A stretch of DNA of 64,000 nt, from the NCBI GenBank assembly GCA_026874595.1, contig CM049316.1, positions 17,385,839 through 17,449,838 on the forward strand, given 5' to 3'. Shown in pieces: positions 25,620 through 38,351 of this stretch; within the stretch, counting starts at the first letter, position 1; every line of letters starts with the position of its first letter. The stretch comes from Sipunculus nudus (taxonomy: Eukaryota > Annelida > Sipuncula > Golfingiida > Sipunculidae). Under the pieces are notes generated by a model, which was not told where the DNA came from, ran no database searches, and saw nothing but the letters and a program-made list of their open reading frames with translations. A program made the position numbers and the translations under genes.

Positions 25620-27203
25620 TATACAAAAGCACAAAAACTGTTTATTCCACAACATAAATATTAAACTAATAAAGCATGTAAATGTACCTGTTCATCTGTG
25701 TATGTATGTATATATATAATAAAAAAAATCATTATACAAAATTTAATACAATTAAATGTTTATATATATATAAAAGTAACAATACATATATATATATATA
25801 TAAATATATATATATATTTAAAAATATCATTTCTTTTATGATCAATTCCACCAATTGTGGTGTTGTGTAGGTCATGTAGAACTAGGAACAAAATGAGACT
25901 ACTGTAAAAAATCAGTTATATCTTATTCCATGATTAGATTATAATAAGACCTGTGGCAACTGTAACTATAAGATCTAACAAAGAATGATATTGTGAATAC
26001 CTGTCATTTTTTTATATAGCGAACTTATTGGTGACATATATTCTGATTATTTTGACGAATATAACATTATTTTTCCAAAATAAAGGCATAATAATTTATA
26101 TTATATTGGGCATGCAGTTTAATATTTCGATGGTCATTAATTCAAAGTTTATGCTAAAACACATTAGACTGGTTTCAAGAGTAAGATATACGATGTTCAT
26201 TATTTCGAGATAACCAAATAATGACAGATCATTATAAATATCCTCAAAGAGAGTATATGAATGAGTATTTGCAAACACTTTACTAAACTATTAGTTTTGG
26301 ATCTCTTCATATATAATATTTATTCACGTCATCAGAAAATCCATAGAGAAATTATATTTTAGAAGAGTGTCATATTATATTATATATTATAATATATATT
26401 ATATTATATTAAATCGTTAAAACATGATATAAAATTTTCCTTTACTTATATTTATATTGCTTAACGTTGTTCTGCAGTGAACATCATCATTGTCTAGGCA
26501 ATATTTCTATTTAACATGAAATTCAACTGTGTTTACTATATGTTAAAGTACAGCTTAAGTCAGGCAACCAGGCAAAGCCGATCATAAACAAATGTGTCCA
26601 TTCTGACCGGTCTAGCCAAATGGTCAGACATTTCTTTCAAACCATTATGAAAAGGGCCTAATAACGTGCCTTTGATGTTAACGAAAAAAATTTGTCATAT
26701 TCTGTTTGTGAGGCTGGCTGAGTTCTAAGAAGAAATTAAGTTTATTGGTTAAATATATTTAAGAAATAGCTTAATGAAAATTAGGTGCGCCATGAAACAA
26801 CAGCATGTATACAGAATACAATACAAATATAATTACCAAAAATTAATGGCAGACTGTGTAAATACCATGTACCACGTCGAACCCACTCCGCCTTTGCGTG
26901 ATTCCCTTCACTGTGAAACAATTGCAACTTTAATTAATTATACTCATGTCTTCCTATCATTTATATTATTTTGTTTTTGGTAACAAAATGTTTTCAAAGA
27001 ATCATGTCAAGTTTTTGGTACCAAAATGTTTTCAAAGAATCATGTCAAGTATTTTTTGTATATTATTTTATTACATATATTAATAGGCCACTTTGAAGCA
27101 TTTTCTTACCAGACTATGATAAGTATGTTATATAAATATATAATATATATATGTACATATATATATACACATACATATATATACATACAAACACACACAC
27201 ATT

Positions 27204-27235
<32 letters not shown>

Positions 27236-27772
27236 TATCCAAAAATTGAAAGTTTTATTAAAGCCTTTAAATGTTACCAGATGCATGATCATCACCAGTT
27301 GATAAGCTGCATGATCCGATAGGATGTCCATGTGTCATGAATCCCCTTAAAGACCGACATGAGTAATCATAGTGTAAAGTCTGTTGTTAAACCTCAGATG
27401 AAATGTAAATGTATCACAAGACCACGGCCTGGACATCTTGTCAATGTTAAGGAGATGTGACGACATGCATACCAGAGCAGAACAGTTACGCCAGTATGAC
27501 TGACAGATGATGGATATCTTCCCATTAAAGCTAAATTTGGTCAGAACATCACGGGCTTAACCTACTTTTAGTTATACTTGTTTGATTGGGTTGTTAATTT
27601 AGACCAGCACCGTGTTTATTTTATCCAAAACAGGTCTAAACATTTCAATATTATTATATACTTAACACCATATTCAAAGCGCCCCCGTGCTACTGTTTAG
27701 TCGCCAACCAGAAGTAAACAAAGTTTTCATCCGGGGCCCTCACTTCCATATAAGCTAAACCGTGTTTCTGTG
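25003..27772. mobile_element. TA-flanked inverted-repeat element, copy A (non-autonomous)
   Basis: The left end CACGGAAACATGGTTCGGC and the inverted right end CACAGAAACACGGTTTAGC match. A second inverted block (TTTGGCGAGTA / TTGGCGACTAAACAG, then CACGTG or GCACGGG) lies about 50-90 bp inside each end. TA dinucleotides flank both ends (25001-25002, 27773-27774). A second copy with the same ends lies at 30794-33754 in the same orientation. Short frames such as 26774-26983 are shared by both copies because the DNA is shared; they resemble no transposase. TA duplication fits Tc1/mariner-type integration, but the superfamily is unproven. Copy A has a 36-bp internal tandem duplication at about 26985-27050 that copy B lacks. 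It lies inside the 12-kb MULE. Confidence 0.75.
25480..25616. repeat. (AT)n and (TATG)n microsatellites inside copy A
   Basis: TA runs at about 25482-25526 and 25580-25615 separated by GTATGTAT repeats. They account for the runs of alternating Tyr/Ile in translations of this stretch. Confidence 0.9.
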
Positions 27773-27918
27773 TATTCTTGGAGTCACGACTCATGCGCCC
27801 CTGGTGGCCTGTCAGTGCAAAATTAGCGGGAAGTAGTAGGACCATGTGGCTAGTGTTATGAAGGCAGAGTGCCGTCGACCCGTATTGCAGAGACGTGTAT
27901 TCTGATTTGTTTCGTCGC

Positions 27919-28062
27919 CTAGGGACAATTGATTGGCACGTCTTTTCCATCAGTTACCAGTCTCCCACGCCAGAACCTCACTTTCAGGTGGTCAGCGTGG
28001 GCTTGACGCATTTGGGGGGCCGCTTTTTGTTTCATGAGGTAATCCTCGTTGGTCAGGTCTTC
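27919..28062 (-). pseudogene. LINE ORF1 C-terminal-domain fragment
   Basis: The minus-strand frame encodes 'EDLTNEDYLMKQKAAPQM', then 'AHADHLKVRFWRGRLVTDGK' and a stop soon after. A short domain ending in (K/R)VRF.RD.L.(V/I).G.L is common at the C-terminus of L1/Tx1-type ORF1 proteins in invertebrates. The match is by remembered pattern only. No other part of the ORF1 lies next to it; the copy A transposon end (27772) is about 150 bp away. Confidence 0.4.
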
Positions 28063-29018
28063 CACTAGAAAACACGATGGCGGATTAGCACACATGCGAC
28101 ACTTATGCACTGACAGCAATTACTGGACGGAAAACAAAAGACTCATTTTTCTTTAATAATATCAAACTTATATCTGAATAAATAACTCTAACAAATACAT
28201 GTGATACTTACATAACGCTGGCAATATCTGTGAACTTTAAAATCCCTCACTTTTTCTGGTTTTGTCCAACTTTAGTTTATAATGACCTTTAACTGTTGCT
28301 GACTTGCTTGTGTGCTTGCTGACTGTCCTCATGCCTGGATGACCCCAGTCTGAACTCAAGTCTACCGGCTCTACCCCAGCCCTAGCATAACAATAACAGG
28401 CTGTAAACATTGTTTGGTCAACCCGGTAAGAATATCTTAACATATAGTAATATGAAATTAACAATATATATATATATTAATACGTATTCATATATTATTA
28501 GAAATTTATAGCTGACTGAATAATTGAATTTTGTACCATCGCTCCACAGTGATAAAGACCAAATTTATATCATTACATTAAACCAAATAAAATCAGTGTT
28601 CATAATTGTTTTTGTATTACCCTGGAGTAATCTTCATTATAATTTATATTAATGAATAAAGAAACAGACGGATAAAACAAGAGAAACTAACGCCATTTAC
28701 CACGGTTTGATCAAAGGTTGATTGCAATCTTTGTAAACACGATCGTTGGATGCAATTAGTACAGTCATAACAATGACCATTGAGTGCATAGTAAGTTCGG
28801 TAGACCCCGATTGAGCATATCCAAAATCAACCAACCACTAAGTCATTACCTAGCTAGATGGACATGGTGGCTGAAAGAATGAAAGAAAATGGAAAGAGGG
28901 AATTCAGGGAGACAGGGAAAAACAACAACAACAACAAATATATACATGGTTTGTTGCGAGACAGAATATACATCTGCATTTGGTTTTTACACTTTTTACC
29001 ATTATCATTCCATGATAG

Positions 29019-29299
29019 CACGACCGCATGAATAGCAGAATGGGGTCATCCGACGGTAAACTGAACATGAACGTGCTGGTTCCTCTCCTCCACCCAGAGG
29101 CCACAAGAGTGACGATATACGATAAAAGCTGATATCGAAGAGAAAACTGAAGAGACAGCAACGGCAGAGCACCCGGGCCATGCAAGAAAGTCTTTTCACC
29201 CTGTGGGACAGCTATGTGGAAGGAGATCTGTCTATGGGAGAGTTAGCTAAGGAAGTAGCCCAGGTATACAACCCGCCCGCGTACTTTTCCACAGTTTGA
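29019..29299 (+). pseudogene. MULE transposase, C-terminal exon with frameshift
   Basis: Starts with DRMNSRMG, followed by 'LVPLLHPEATRVTIYDK' and, after a one-base frameshift near 29125, 'LKRQQRQSTRAMQESLFTLW', 'DSYVEGDLSMGELAKEVAQ' and the end NPPAYFSTV-stop at 29297-29299. It matches the last exon at 51676 of the other MULE (WHNRMNSRMG) but keeps the basic C-terminal tail which that copy has lost. In MULE/FLYWCH transposases this tail follows the catalytic RNase-H-like domain. Earlier exons of this copy are missing. Confidence 0.7.
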
Positions 29300-30793
29300 T
29301 TTGTTCATTTTAGGACACTATTTGTAAATTTACATTTCCTCATTCGGAGAACTGGAATACCATGTAATCTAAGACGATTTGTTGTATATAGTGTAGCATA
29401 TATGAATATATACAACTTGTAAATGTGTTAATTGGTTCATATCGTATAAAAGCATTCTGGTTATATAGTGATTAATTTTGATGGTAACGTTTGGTCACTT
29501 ATATCTTTACAATAGCATATCATATGATTTTGGCTTACTCTTGGTATTGATGAACGCCATGTAAAGCAGTGTTGTTTGTGGTATAGGCCTATATTTCGAA
29601 GATTAAAGTAAATACGTATATGTGTTACCTTTAAATTTGTAATTTGGTTTATTTTATCATTCCGGGGATCAACTGTAAGGGTAACTTTCAGAGGTTACAC
29701 ATTTCTGTGATATATTTAATTCATACGATGATATTTCTATTTTTATGAAATTCTGGTTTTTGGTTTGGAAAATTATTAAAATATTTTAAAATTCAGTATA
29801 AATGAACAAATGTCTATGTAATTTAAAATTTTGAGGTTTACAGTTATGAAAGTAAAACGTATTGTTTTTAAAGTTAGATCGATTTGTGTATATATATTGG
29901 CTATAAAACGAATGTATGTTTCTATTAATAATTAAATCAGGATCCTTATATTTTAATAATTTTTAATGATTCGGTATGGATGTAATTGAGTATTTTCTAT
30001 GCTCTCTTGTCTACATTCTGTTGTTTTGACTCAATAAACCCACCCCTATAATATATCCTATAAATACCCTTATAAAACAAAACCAACCGTGGATAACGGA
30101 CTTCCACTGTACAAGGTCGACTAAATATAACTACAGGAACAAATGTCTTAACGAGGGTTTTCCCGGGACTTGAATCGGACCTGTTGGCCGAGTGTCTCTA
30201 GGATCAACCGACTCGGGGGCGAGTGCCTCTAGGTCACCTTGCTTTGGGGCCGACTGTCTCTGGGGCCGAATGTCTCTTGGGCCGAGTGTCTCTGGGGCCG
30301 AGAATCGCTTGGCTGAGTTTCTCCGGGGCCGAGAGTTTCTGTTACCAGTGGCGGATTCAGGTCAGACTGACGCATTATTTTCACTATATATTATCACTGT
30401 AAATAAAGGTGAATTGCATGCATACCTGACCACATATTGACAGGTCCGGCACATTGGCCTGAGAGACCAAACTGAACTCTGTTTATAAATGTGGAGAAAG
30501 TGGCGCCTCATGTGACTCGTTTGAGAACTATGAGCCTAGTTCTGTCTCAGTCTGAAGATGGCAGCACCTCCTGGAGCAAACTGTGAAAAAAGGCACATCT
30601 CTCACAGCATCTTGTGTCATTTTTTTTTCTCTGCAGATAAAAAAAAAATATCTTTGCATGATTAAAAAGCTAAAATCCGATATTATCCAATAATAGAAGC
30701 CACATATTAATGGCCCCTCTATTAGTTTGAGGGTGACACCCTTCAGCCCGGCCCTGTCATATTACATTTAGTCCTGTAGACCTAAACAAAATA

Positions 30794-31622
30794 CACGGAA
30801 ACACGGTTTGGCGGCCATATTGGCCTCGTTGTGGTTTGGCGAGTAAACAAACACCACGTGCTTTTGTATTACTAGGGAAATAAACGAAAATCATCGCTTA
30901 ATCCACTACACCTTTTATATTTTCTATCATGACTGAGTAAAATAATGTTATATAACCTAACACCGTTGGAATTAAACATTCAACAGCTGTTAAGGAAAAT
31001 GTATCCCATGACACCATTAACATAGACAGCCTTCAAGAGGCCTGTATATCATCAGCTCCTTGATTTCGCTTGGCGGCTGTGTCACAGTCAGTTCAATGGG
31101 CAATGCTTTCCATATGACACAGTTTTTCGGGTTAGATAAGACAAATCATGACTTCTTCATTATACTTATTTCATACTTGTATAAGTTTTAACCAAATATA
31201 ATATATATATATAATATATTATGTATATCTTTATAAATATATATATATATATATATATATTCAACAGCACAGAAACTGATTATTCCAAAATATATATATC
31301 AAAAAAATTAGAGCACGCATGTGTACATGCTTATTTGTGTATATATGTGTGTATATATATTATGTATAAATATTATATTATATATTTACATATATGTATA
31401 TATATAAATATATATATATATATAATTATATATATATATGTATATATACACATATCTCTATACACAAAAGCACAAAAACTGTTTATTCCACAATAAATAT
31501 ATCAAAATAATAAAACATGTATATGTACATGTTTATCTGTGTATGTATGTATATATATAATAAAAAAATATCATTATACAAAATTTAATACAATTAAATT
31601 TATATATATATATAAAATAACA

Positions 31623-31654
<32 letters not shown>

Positions 31655-33104
31655 TTAAAAATATCATTTAATAAAATTATACATATATAATACGTCGGTG
31701 TAATAATATTGATTATAGCCTGTTAATTTGAAAATATAAATATCAATAAATTTGGGTTATAATTCTACATTGATTTCAAGAACAATAATCTTCCATTTCC
31801 ATACCCTTCTAATAAATAATGCTAAATAAGAAATGGTATACATTATTAATACTTTACTATATTACCGGGCCATATAAGTTGCTTTTTCCTTTATGATCAA
31901 TTCCACCTATTGTGGTGTTTTGTACGTTATGTAGAACTAGGAACAAAATGAGACTAATGTAAAAAATCAGTTATATCTTATTCCATGATCTGATTATAAT
32001 AAGACTTGATGCCAAGTGTAACTATAAGATCTACCAAAGAGTGATATTGTGAATACCTGTCATCTTTTTTTTATATAGCGAACTTATTGGTGACATGTAT
32101 TCTGATTATTTTGACGAATATAACATTATTTTTCCAAAATAAAAGCATAATAATATACATTATAATGTGCATGCAGTTTAATATTTCGATGGTCATTAAT
32201 TCAAAGTTTATGCTAAAACACATTAGACTGGTTTCAAGGGTAAGATACACGATGTTCATTATTTCGAGATAACCAAATAATGACAGACCATTATAAATAT
32301 TCTCAAAGAGAATAAAAGAACTATTAGTTTTGGATCACTTCATATATAATATTAATTCACGTCATCAGAAAATCCATAGAGAAATTATATTTTAGAAGAG
32401 TGTCATATTATATTAAATTATATTAAATCGAAAAACATAATATAAAATTTTCCTTTACTTATTTTTATATTGCTAAACATTGTTCGGCAGTGTACATCAC
32501 CATTGATTTGGCAATATTTCTATTTATCATGAAATTCAACTGTGTTTACTATATGTAATAATACAGCTTAAGTCAGGCAACCAGGGAAAGCCCATCATAA
32601 ACAAATGTGTCCAGTCTGACCGGTCTAGCCAAATGTTCAGACATTTCTTTCAAACCATTATGAAAAGGGCCTAATTACGTGCCTTAGATGTTAACGAATA
32701 AAATTTGTCATATTCTGTTTGTGAGATTGGCTGAGTTCTAAGAAGAAATTAGGTTTATTGGTTAAATATATTTAAGAAATAGCTTGATGAAACTTAGGTG
32801 CGTCATGAACCAACAGCATATATACAGAATACGATACAAATATAATTACCAAAAATTAATGGCAGACTGTGTAAATACCATGCAACACGTCGAACCCACT
32901 CCGCCTTTGCGTGATTCCCTTCACTGTGCAACAATTTCAACTTTAATGAATTATACTCATGTCTTCCTATCATTTATATTATTTTGTTTTTGGTACAAAA
33001 ATGTTTTCAAAGGGTCATGTAAAGTTTTTCTTTGTATATTATTTCATTACATATATTTATAGGCCCTTTTGAAGCATTTTCATACAGGACTATGATATGT
33101 ATGT

Positions 33105-33156
<52 letters not shown>

Positions 33157-33170
33157 TATATATACATACA

Positions 33171-33207
<37 letters not shown>

Positions 33208-33754
33208 GTATATCCAAAATTGAAAGTTTTATTAAAGCCTTTAAATGTCACCAGATACATAATCATCATCAGTTAATAAGCTGCATGATCCGATAGGATA
33301 ATGTGTGTCATGAATCCTCTAAAAGACCGACATGAGTAATCATAGTGTAAAGTCTGTTGTTAAACCTCAGATGAAATGTAAATGTATCACATGACCACGG
33401 CCGGGCATCTTGTCAATGTTAAGGAGATGTGACGACATGCATACCAGACCAGAGCAGATACGCCATACCGGCCCAGCCACTGACTGACAGATGATGGATA
33501 TATTCCCATTAAAGCTAAATTTGGTCAGAAAATCACGGGCTTAACCTACTTTTAGTTATACTTGTTGGATTGGAATGTTTATTTAGACCAGCACCGTGTT
33601 TATTTTATCCAAAACTGGTGTAAACTTTTCAATATTATTATATTCTTAACACCATATTCAACGCCCACGTGCTACTGTTTACTCGCCAACCGGAAGTAAA
33701 CAAAGTTTTCATCCGGGGCCCTCACTTCCATATAAGCCAAACCGTGTTTCTGTG
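30794..33754. mobile_element. TA-flanked inverted-repeat element, copy B
   Basis: Same ends as copy A: left CACGGAAACACGGTTTGGC, right inverted CACAGAAACACGGTTTGGC, flanked by TA at 30792-30793 and 33755-33756. Collinear with copy A over almost its whole length. Differences include a segment of about 180 bp near 31690-31880 absent from A, and longer (TA)n runs near 33114-33204. It lies 447 bp to the right of the 12-kb MULE. No intact transposase frame. Confidence 0.75.
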
Positions 33755-33804
33755 TATTGCCAACTGCTCTAATTGTCGCTCACACCTCCAGAACAAAATG
33801 TTTG

Positions 33805-33819
33805 GGGGGGGGGGGGGGT
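33805..33819. repeat. G homopolymer
   Basis: About 15 consecutive G. Similar G or C runs of 10 or more occur near 17339, 24109, 37050, 54699, 59046 and 63855. Confidence 0.9.
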
Positions 33820-33984
33820 GGCATTGTGTGAGAGTCTTTTTCACATGTAGTTCGATGGCGCGAGTAGCGCCCGAGGGAGAAGGGTGTGGGATGGGGTGTC
33901 CCCCTCGCACGGTGCAGAAATTTTTTAAATATTAGGATTAAGAAATCAAATTTGAGCATGTTTTTAGGCACTTAAACCAGACAT

Positions 33985-35115
33985 TTTTGTTTCAGTGACT
34001 ATTATGTATCAGTGCATACCTAAATATAGAAAATAAATACTAACCATAATGCAGGTTTAGTTAGTTACAACAAAATAGTTGGGCTAGAGCTTTATACTTT
34101 TTTAATATGTGCGAGGTATACGATAAAAAATGAGTACTATTATCATTAATATTTTTCAGTACATCATTTTATCGGCGTGGAGAGTAGTTGAAACCATAAT
34201 TGCTTACCCAATTCAGCATCAGGGCCATAGATAGATGAATTTTTGGATACGGTATCTTAAATTATTGATGGTTTACATTAACATACATGTTTATTTTCGT
34301 GACTATTATTATATTCAAGGCATACTCTTTATATCAACTAAATAATAATTGTTATGCTGGTATATTTACCGTTACAACAACTTAATTATGGCTTTGCTTG
34401 AAACTGTTGCAATATGGGTAGGGTGAACGCTATAAAATCATTACAATTTATCATTATCAGCTTATAAATTTAAAGACCTTTTTTTTATCGGTTTGGAATG
34501 TAGTTGAAACTATATTTTCTTGTCTGTTGGGGCACAGAGCCACATTTTCCTTTAGACATTTTCCTTTTGCTATTTTTATTTTTTTTATATTTGTGCCTAT
34601 TTTCTATGATCAGTGCACAGGGACGAATACCAATTCAATATTATTCATAACGCTGGTATAATTACAGTTATAATAATGTAGTTATGGTTGCGGTTTTACA
34701 CAGTTGGAATATGTATGTGAAGGTAATTATTACTATTATGATTATAAGCTTATAATTTTCAATACCACCCCTTTTGTTGGTGTTAGGGGTAATTAAACCC
34801 TGTATTTTATCCATTAGGGTCTCATGACAAAGGATAAATGTTTGTATTGACGTGATTTGTTAAATAATTTATGGTTTACACATTAACTTGTCAACTTATT
34901 ATTTTTATTTTATTATTTTTTATTATTTTTTGTATCTTTGGTGAACTGTCTTTTTGAAAGTGCATACCTATGTACGGTAATTAAATATTTATGATAATGC
35001 TGGTATAATTAAAGCTTCAATAGTGTAGTGCGTTTATACTCTACGTATTACAATGTGTACAGTGTACGCTTTAAAAAAAACAATTAATGTTATTCCATAT
35101 TCAGGTTATAAAATT
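33985..35115. repeat. degenerate tandem array, unit about 300-330 bp, four copies
   Basis: The phrase order GTGCATACCTA, AATAATTG/AATGCTGGTATA, 'GTTACAACAA', TTATCATTA, 'TTATCGG.GTGGA.AGTAGTTGAAAC' and 'TTATGGTTTACA' recurs from about 33996, 34298, 34600 and 34940. Best-kept block: GTAGTTGAAACCATA at about 34185 and GTAGTTGAAACTATA at about 34500. No coding potential. Confidence 0.5.
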
Positions 35116-35416
35116 TTATTTCATTAGTATGAAAAAAGATGCATCAAGCTGTAGAACTTTATGTATATTCAAATTAATTAAAAAGTAGGTTTAGTTATAA
35201 ATTTAAAACTTCGCCAAAACTTTGAAGGATAAAATATATATTGAAAAAAATTAATATAAGAACAGCTTGATCTTTACATAAGGCCTTATATAAATGGGTA
35301 ATAGGATAGTTAAACGGGTTCAAACAGGGCTGTATTTAAATAGACAATCTACATACCGTTTAATTAGGCTTATTATCAGGCTTATTATAATCATATATAC
35401 ACTTTTATTTGCAAAC

Positions 35417-35417
<1 letters not shown>

Positions 35418-35466
<49 letters not shown>
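35418..35466. repeat. (AT)n microsatellite
   Basis: Uninterrupted AT run just upstream of the LINE endonuclease remnant. Confidence 0.95.
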
Positions 35467-35469
<3 letters not shown>

Positions 35470-35640
35470 CAATAATAAAAATACACAGCAATGAAGGTCG
35501 TGTATTTAGATGTAGGATTTTTGTATTGATGACAGATTATTGATAATTAAAGAGCGGATAGTTGAAAATAGACTATATGTTATCAGTGAGCAGAGTAGTT
35601 TGAAAATGAGTACATTGTATATTTTTAGTGATATATTTAG

Positions 35641-37130
35641 CATCAAAATATTGAGTATGAATGTTAGAGGACTGAGAAATTTTAAGAAAAGTACAGCTAT
35701 ATTCAGCTCGGCAAGGAAAACATAAAACAAGTATTTAATTATTAAAAGAAACATATAGAGAAAGTAATGATGAAAATAGATATAAAATGAATGGAGAGGG
35801 AACATGGTAATAAGCCATGGGTCAAATCACAGTAAAGGTATTGCCTGTTTTATTTCAAATGATCTAAATTTTAATTGCAGTTAAAGATGAGAATGAAGAT
35901 TTGTAATTTTGAAATTAATATTGAAAAATATTCATATATAATTGTTAATTTGTATTCCCCTAATGATGAAAGGCAAAAAAAAATATTTTATGAGAATGTT
36001 TATAAGCAGGTTGAGGAATTAAATTCAGATAAGGAGCACAATGTTATAATTGGAAGATATTGGAATGGAATTTAAACAGAAATGGCCTAGAAAGGTGGAC
36101 TTATATTCAATAAGACTAGAGCAGTAGATGAAATTATAAAAATTCAAACAAAATTAGACTTGCAAGATATATGTAGAATAAAGCAACCTTTACAAAAAAA
36201 GTTATACTTGGAGACATTTAACAAAACAGATATATATAGTAGAATTGATTATTTTTTAATATCCATTCTCTTGCAAGACAGAATCTCAGATGTATCAATA
36301 TTACCTGCCTTTAAATCTAGTCACTAAAATTTCAATTTTAATAAAAGTTTATGATGAATAAAAAAGAGGAAAGGGATATGGATTAGGGATAACAGATAAA
36401 ACTTATGTACAAGAAATTAAGATTAAACTAGAAGAGTGAATAAAAGAGAATCATGATTATAACCCCAATTTACAATTGGAGTTAATAAAGTATAAAATTC
36501 GCAAAGAAACAATAAGATGTTCTAAAACTAAATAATAAGAAAAAAAGGAAGAAGAAATGTGTATCCTTGAAAAAATGCAGGAATCTGAAAATGAAGAAGA
36601 ATTTAGGAAAAAATATGAACATCTTAGTATCAAATTACAGAAAACATATGAAGAGAAATGTAGAAGGGATAATCACAAGAGCTAAAATTAGGTGACTAAG
36701 AAAGGAGAAAAAGAACTCAATATTTTTTTTATAAGAAAAATGAAATGGAAGGAAAAAACATATAAAACAACTGGGGATGAAAATGGAAATTGATTACAGG
36801 CTTCTGGAACATATTAAGTGAAGAAAAGATTTTCTTTTACAAAATTATACTACTCCGAGCACAACAATACTAAAAAAAATATTGCAAATACTGTATTTTT
36901 TATGAATAATGATATTCCAAAATTAACTTTGGATGAAAAAAAGCTATGTGGAGGATATTTATCTACAGAAGAATGCTCAGGCATCAAAGAGTAAAATATC
37001 AAGTCTCCTGGGATAGATGGGATAACAGATGAATTTTGTATTTTTTTTTTGGGGGGGGGGTGGGGCAGCTAGCAGAAACAATTGCAAAAATGTTCTGGTT
37101 TCTTAGGTTGATGTGTTTTGCAATAAAATA
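35641..37130 (+). pseudogene. L1-like LINE ORF2 remnant: endonuclease to start of RT
   Basis: Plus-strand pieces in order. 'IKILSMNVRGLRNF' at about 35641 is the start of an apurinic-type endonuclease. 'YSYIIVNLYSPNDERQKKIF' is at about 35930-35990; VIIGRYWNGI at 36040-36072 has R-Y where GDWN is usual; 'KLDLQDICRIKQP' is at about 36150-36190; 'SRIDYFLISILLQDRISDVS' at about 36240-36300 has the catalytic D-Y-F block. A charged linker and 'NIKSPGIDGITDEFCIFF' of the RT beginning follow at about 36990-37045. Many stops and frameshifts. The RT core and 3' end are missing. The part retained is roughly complementary to the part retained by the LINE at 19950-22965, but they are separate copies. Confidence 0.75.
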
Positions 37131-37249
37131 ACTCGTTATAATGAACTGATTAGAAGAAAAATGCTCCAACACAGACAGAATTGAAAAAGTTAATGGGAGA
37201 GGAGTCACATGACCCATGTCTGACCTACCTGAATTCATGAAGCATGTTC

Positions 37250-38340
37250 AGACAGAGATTATGTACCCTTAAGTCTAGCAAACCTCTAATAATATCTCAG
37301 TGACGCCATGTGACGTCAAAAACAAAAATTGTTATAAACGATATTAACCCCGAAATGAAAGCCTGGCCTGAATTAAAAAAAAACCCACAATATTCTTCTT
37401 TCCTAATTAGCCTAGGTATTCATTTTAAGAAACACCGTGTGCAACCACTCCCTTGTCTAGACCGATAACACCGATTTCACCTGTTTGACCGGCTTTGAGC
37501 AAATAAATAAAAAAAACCCGTTTATTAAAACAATCAAAGAATCAATTTACAGGAGTTGGCTTAATAAATAAACCCAATACATGCCTACGTTTAAAAAACA
37601 GTGCACAATTTTCCATGGATGGTGTCCCATAAAATATTACCCAACCAACAATTTGGCTGGAAAAATCGAGCTCATATTAATGTGTAAGGCTGTGGAACAA
37701 AGTATGGGATACAAAATTTAAAATAATGAACATGATTTAGAAAAAAAATATCCCTGTTAGGCAGAAAATTTTGAACAAAATTGATTTAATCAGGCCTTTA
37801 AAATGCTTATAAATCTTTACTGGTATTGAGACCTTTTGTTTTGAGACTTGAGGCGCCAGTTATAATTTTTAATCATTTTCCCATTAGTATAATATTAATT
37901 TTTTACATCTACAAATAACATTCACGTTAGTGTTTGCATGTGCAGTAATAGCTCAGCACCTTATAAAAAACGAAAATGTACTTAAGGCTTTGAGATGGAG
38001 TGACTAAAGTCACATATCACACATATCTTCGTGCCGTCGGAGGTCGCTGTTGAAGCTGTGTCCATGCTTTACAGAAATGTTGGAACCGCCTATCACAGAT
38101 GATCAATATATACACAGCAACACTGCGATCTTCAGTCAAGCGTGTCACAACTCACCCAGCCGCAAAAAGCATTAGCAAACTATAGCATGAATCATACCAA
38201 GCTTTTTACAAGGATATAAACGTATTTACGTATAGTACGGTGTGCGAAACATATGCTCTTTATTGACTGTCGCGGATGCGGTTCAAGTTTAACATTACGA
38301 ACATTATTGCACAGAAGTACACGCTACTGTCAAGAGACTA
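37250..38340. other. no gene seen; 5' flank of acetyltransferase exon 1
   Basis: AT-rich flank with no coding signal. It would hold the promoter of the plus-strand acetyltransferase; I could not pick a convincing TATA or initiator. Confidence 0.4.
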
Positions 38341-38351
38341 AGGTGTCCAAT

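Larger units (their letters stand above)
18343..30346 (+). mobile_element. second MULE, 12 kb between matching ends, with nested insertions
   Basis: The left end (18343-18557) and right end (30126-30346) are inverted copies starting GGTAMC and containing CTCGGCCCCAGAGACA-type units. Both finish with CCGATTCAAGTCCCGGGAAA, CCCTCGTTAAGACA and TAGTTAT. DNA just inside the left end (to about 18880) matches DNA inside the left end of the MULE at 49178, and 28550-30100 matches its right part, including the last transposase exon. Between these lie an L1-like LINE, a 2.8-kb inverted-repeat element and other repeats. No convincing 9-bp flanking duplication: left flank ATAGAGCGG, right flank AGTGGCGGA. 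It could therefore be one old, much-enlarged copy or two fragments brought together. Confidence 0.6.

Noticed and set aside
26774-26983. 69-codon frame conserved between 26.8 and 32.8 kb (HVEPTPPLRDSLHC)
   Set aside because: Conservation is explained by the two transposon copies sharing DNA; changes are not concentrated at third positions as far as I can see, and no family is recognised.
25443-27214. Tyr/Ile repeat frames in the inverted-repeat elements and similar runs elsewhere
   Set aside because: Products of (TA)n microsatellites.
33669-33971. Frames across the G homopolymer near 33.8 kb
   Set aside because: They depend on the homopolymer and lie across the end of transposon copy B.
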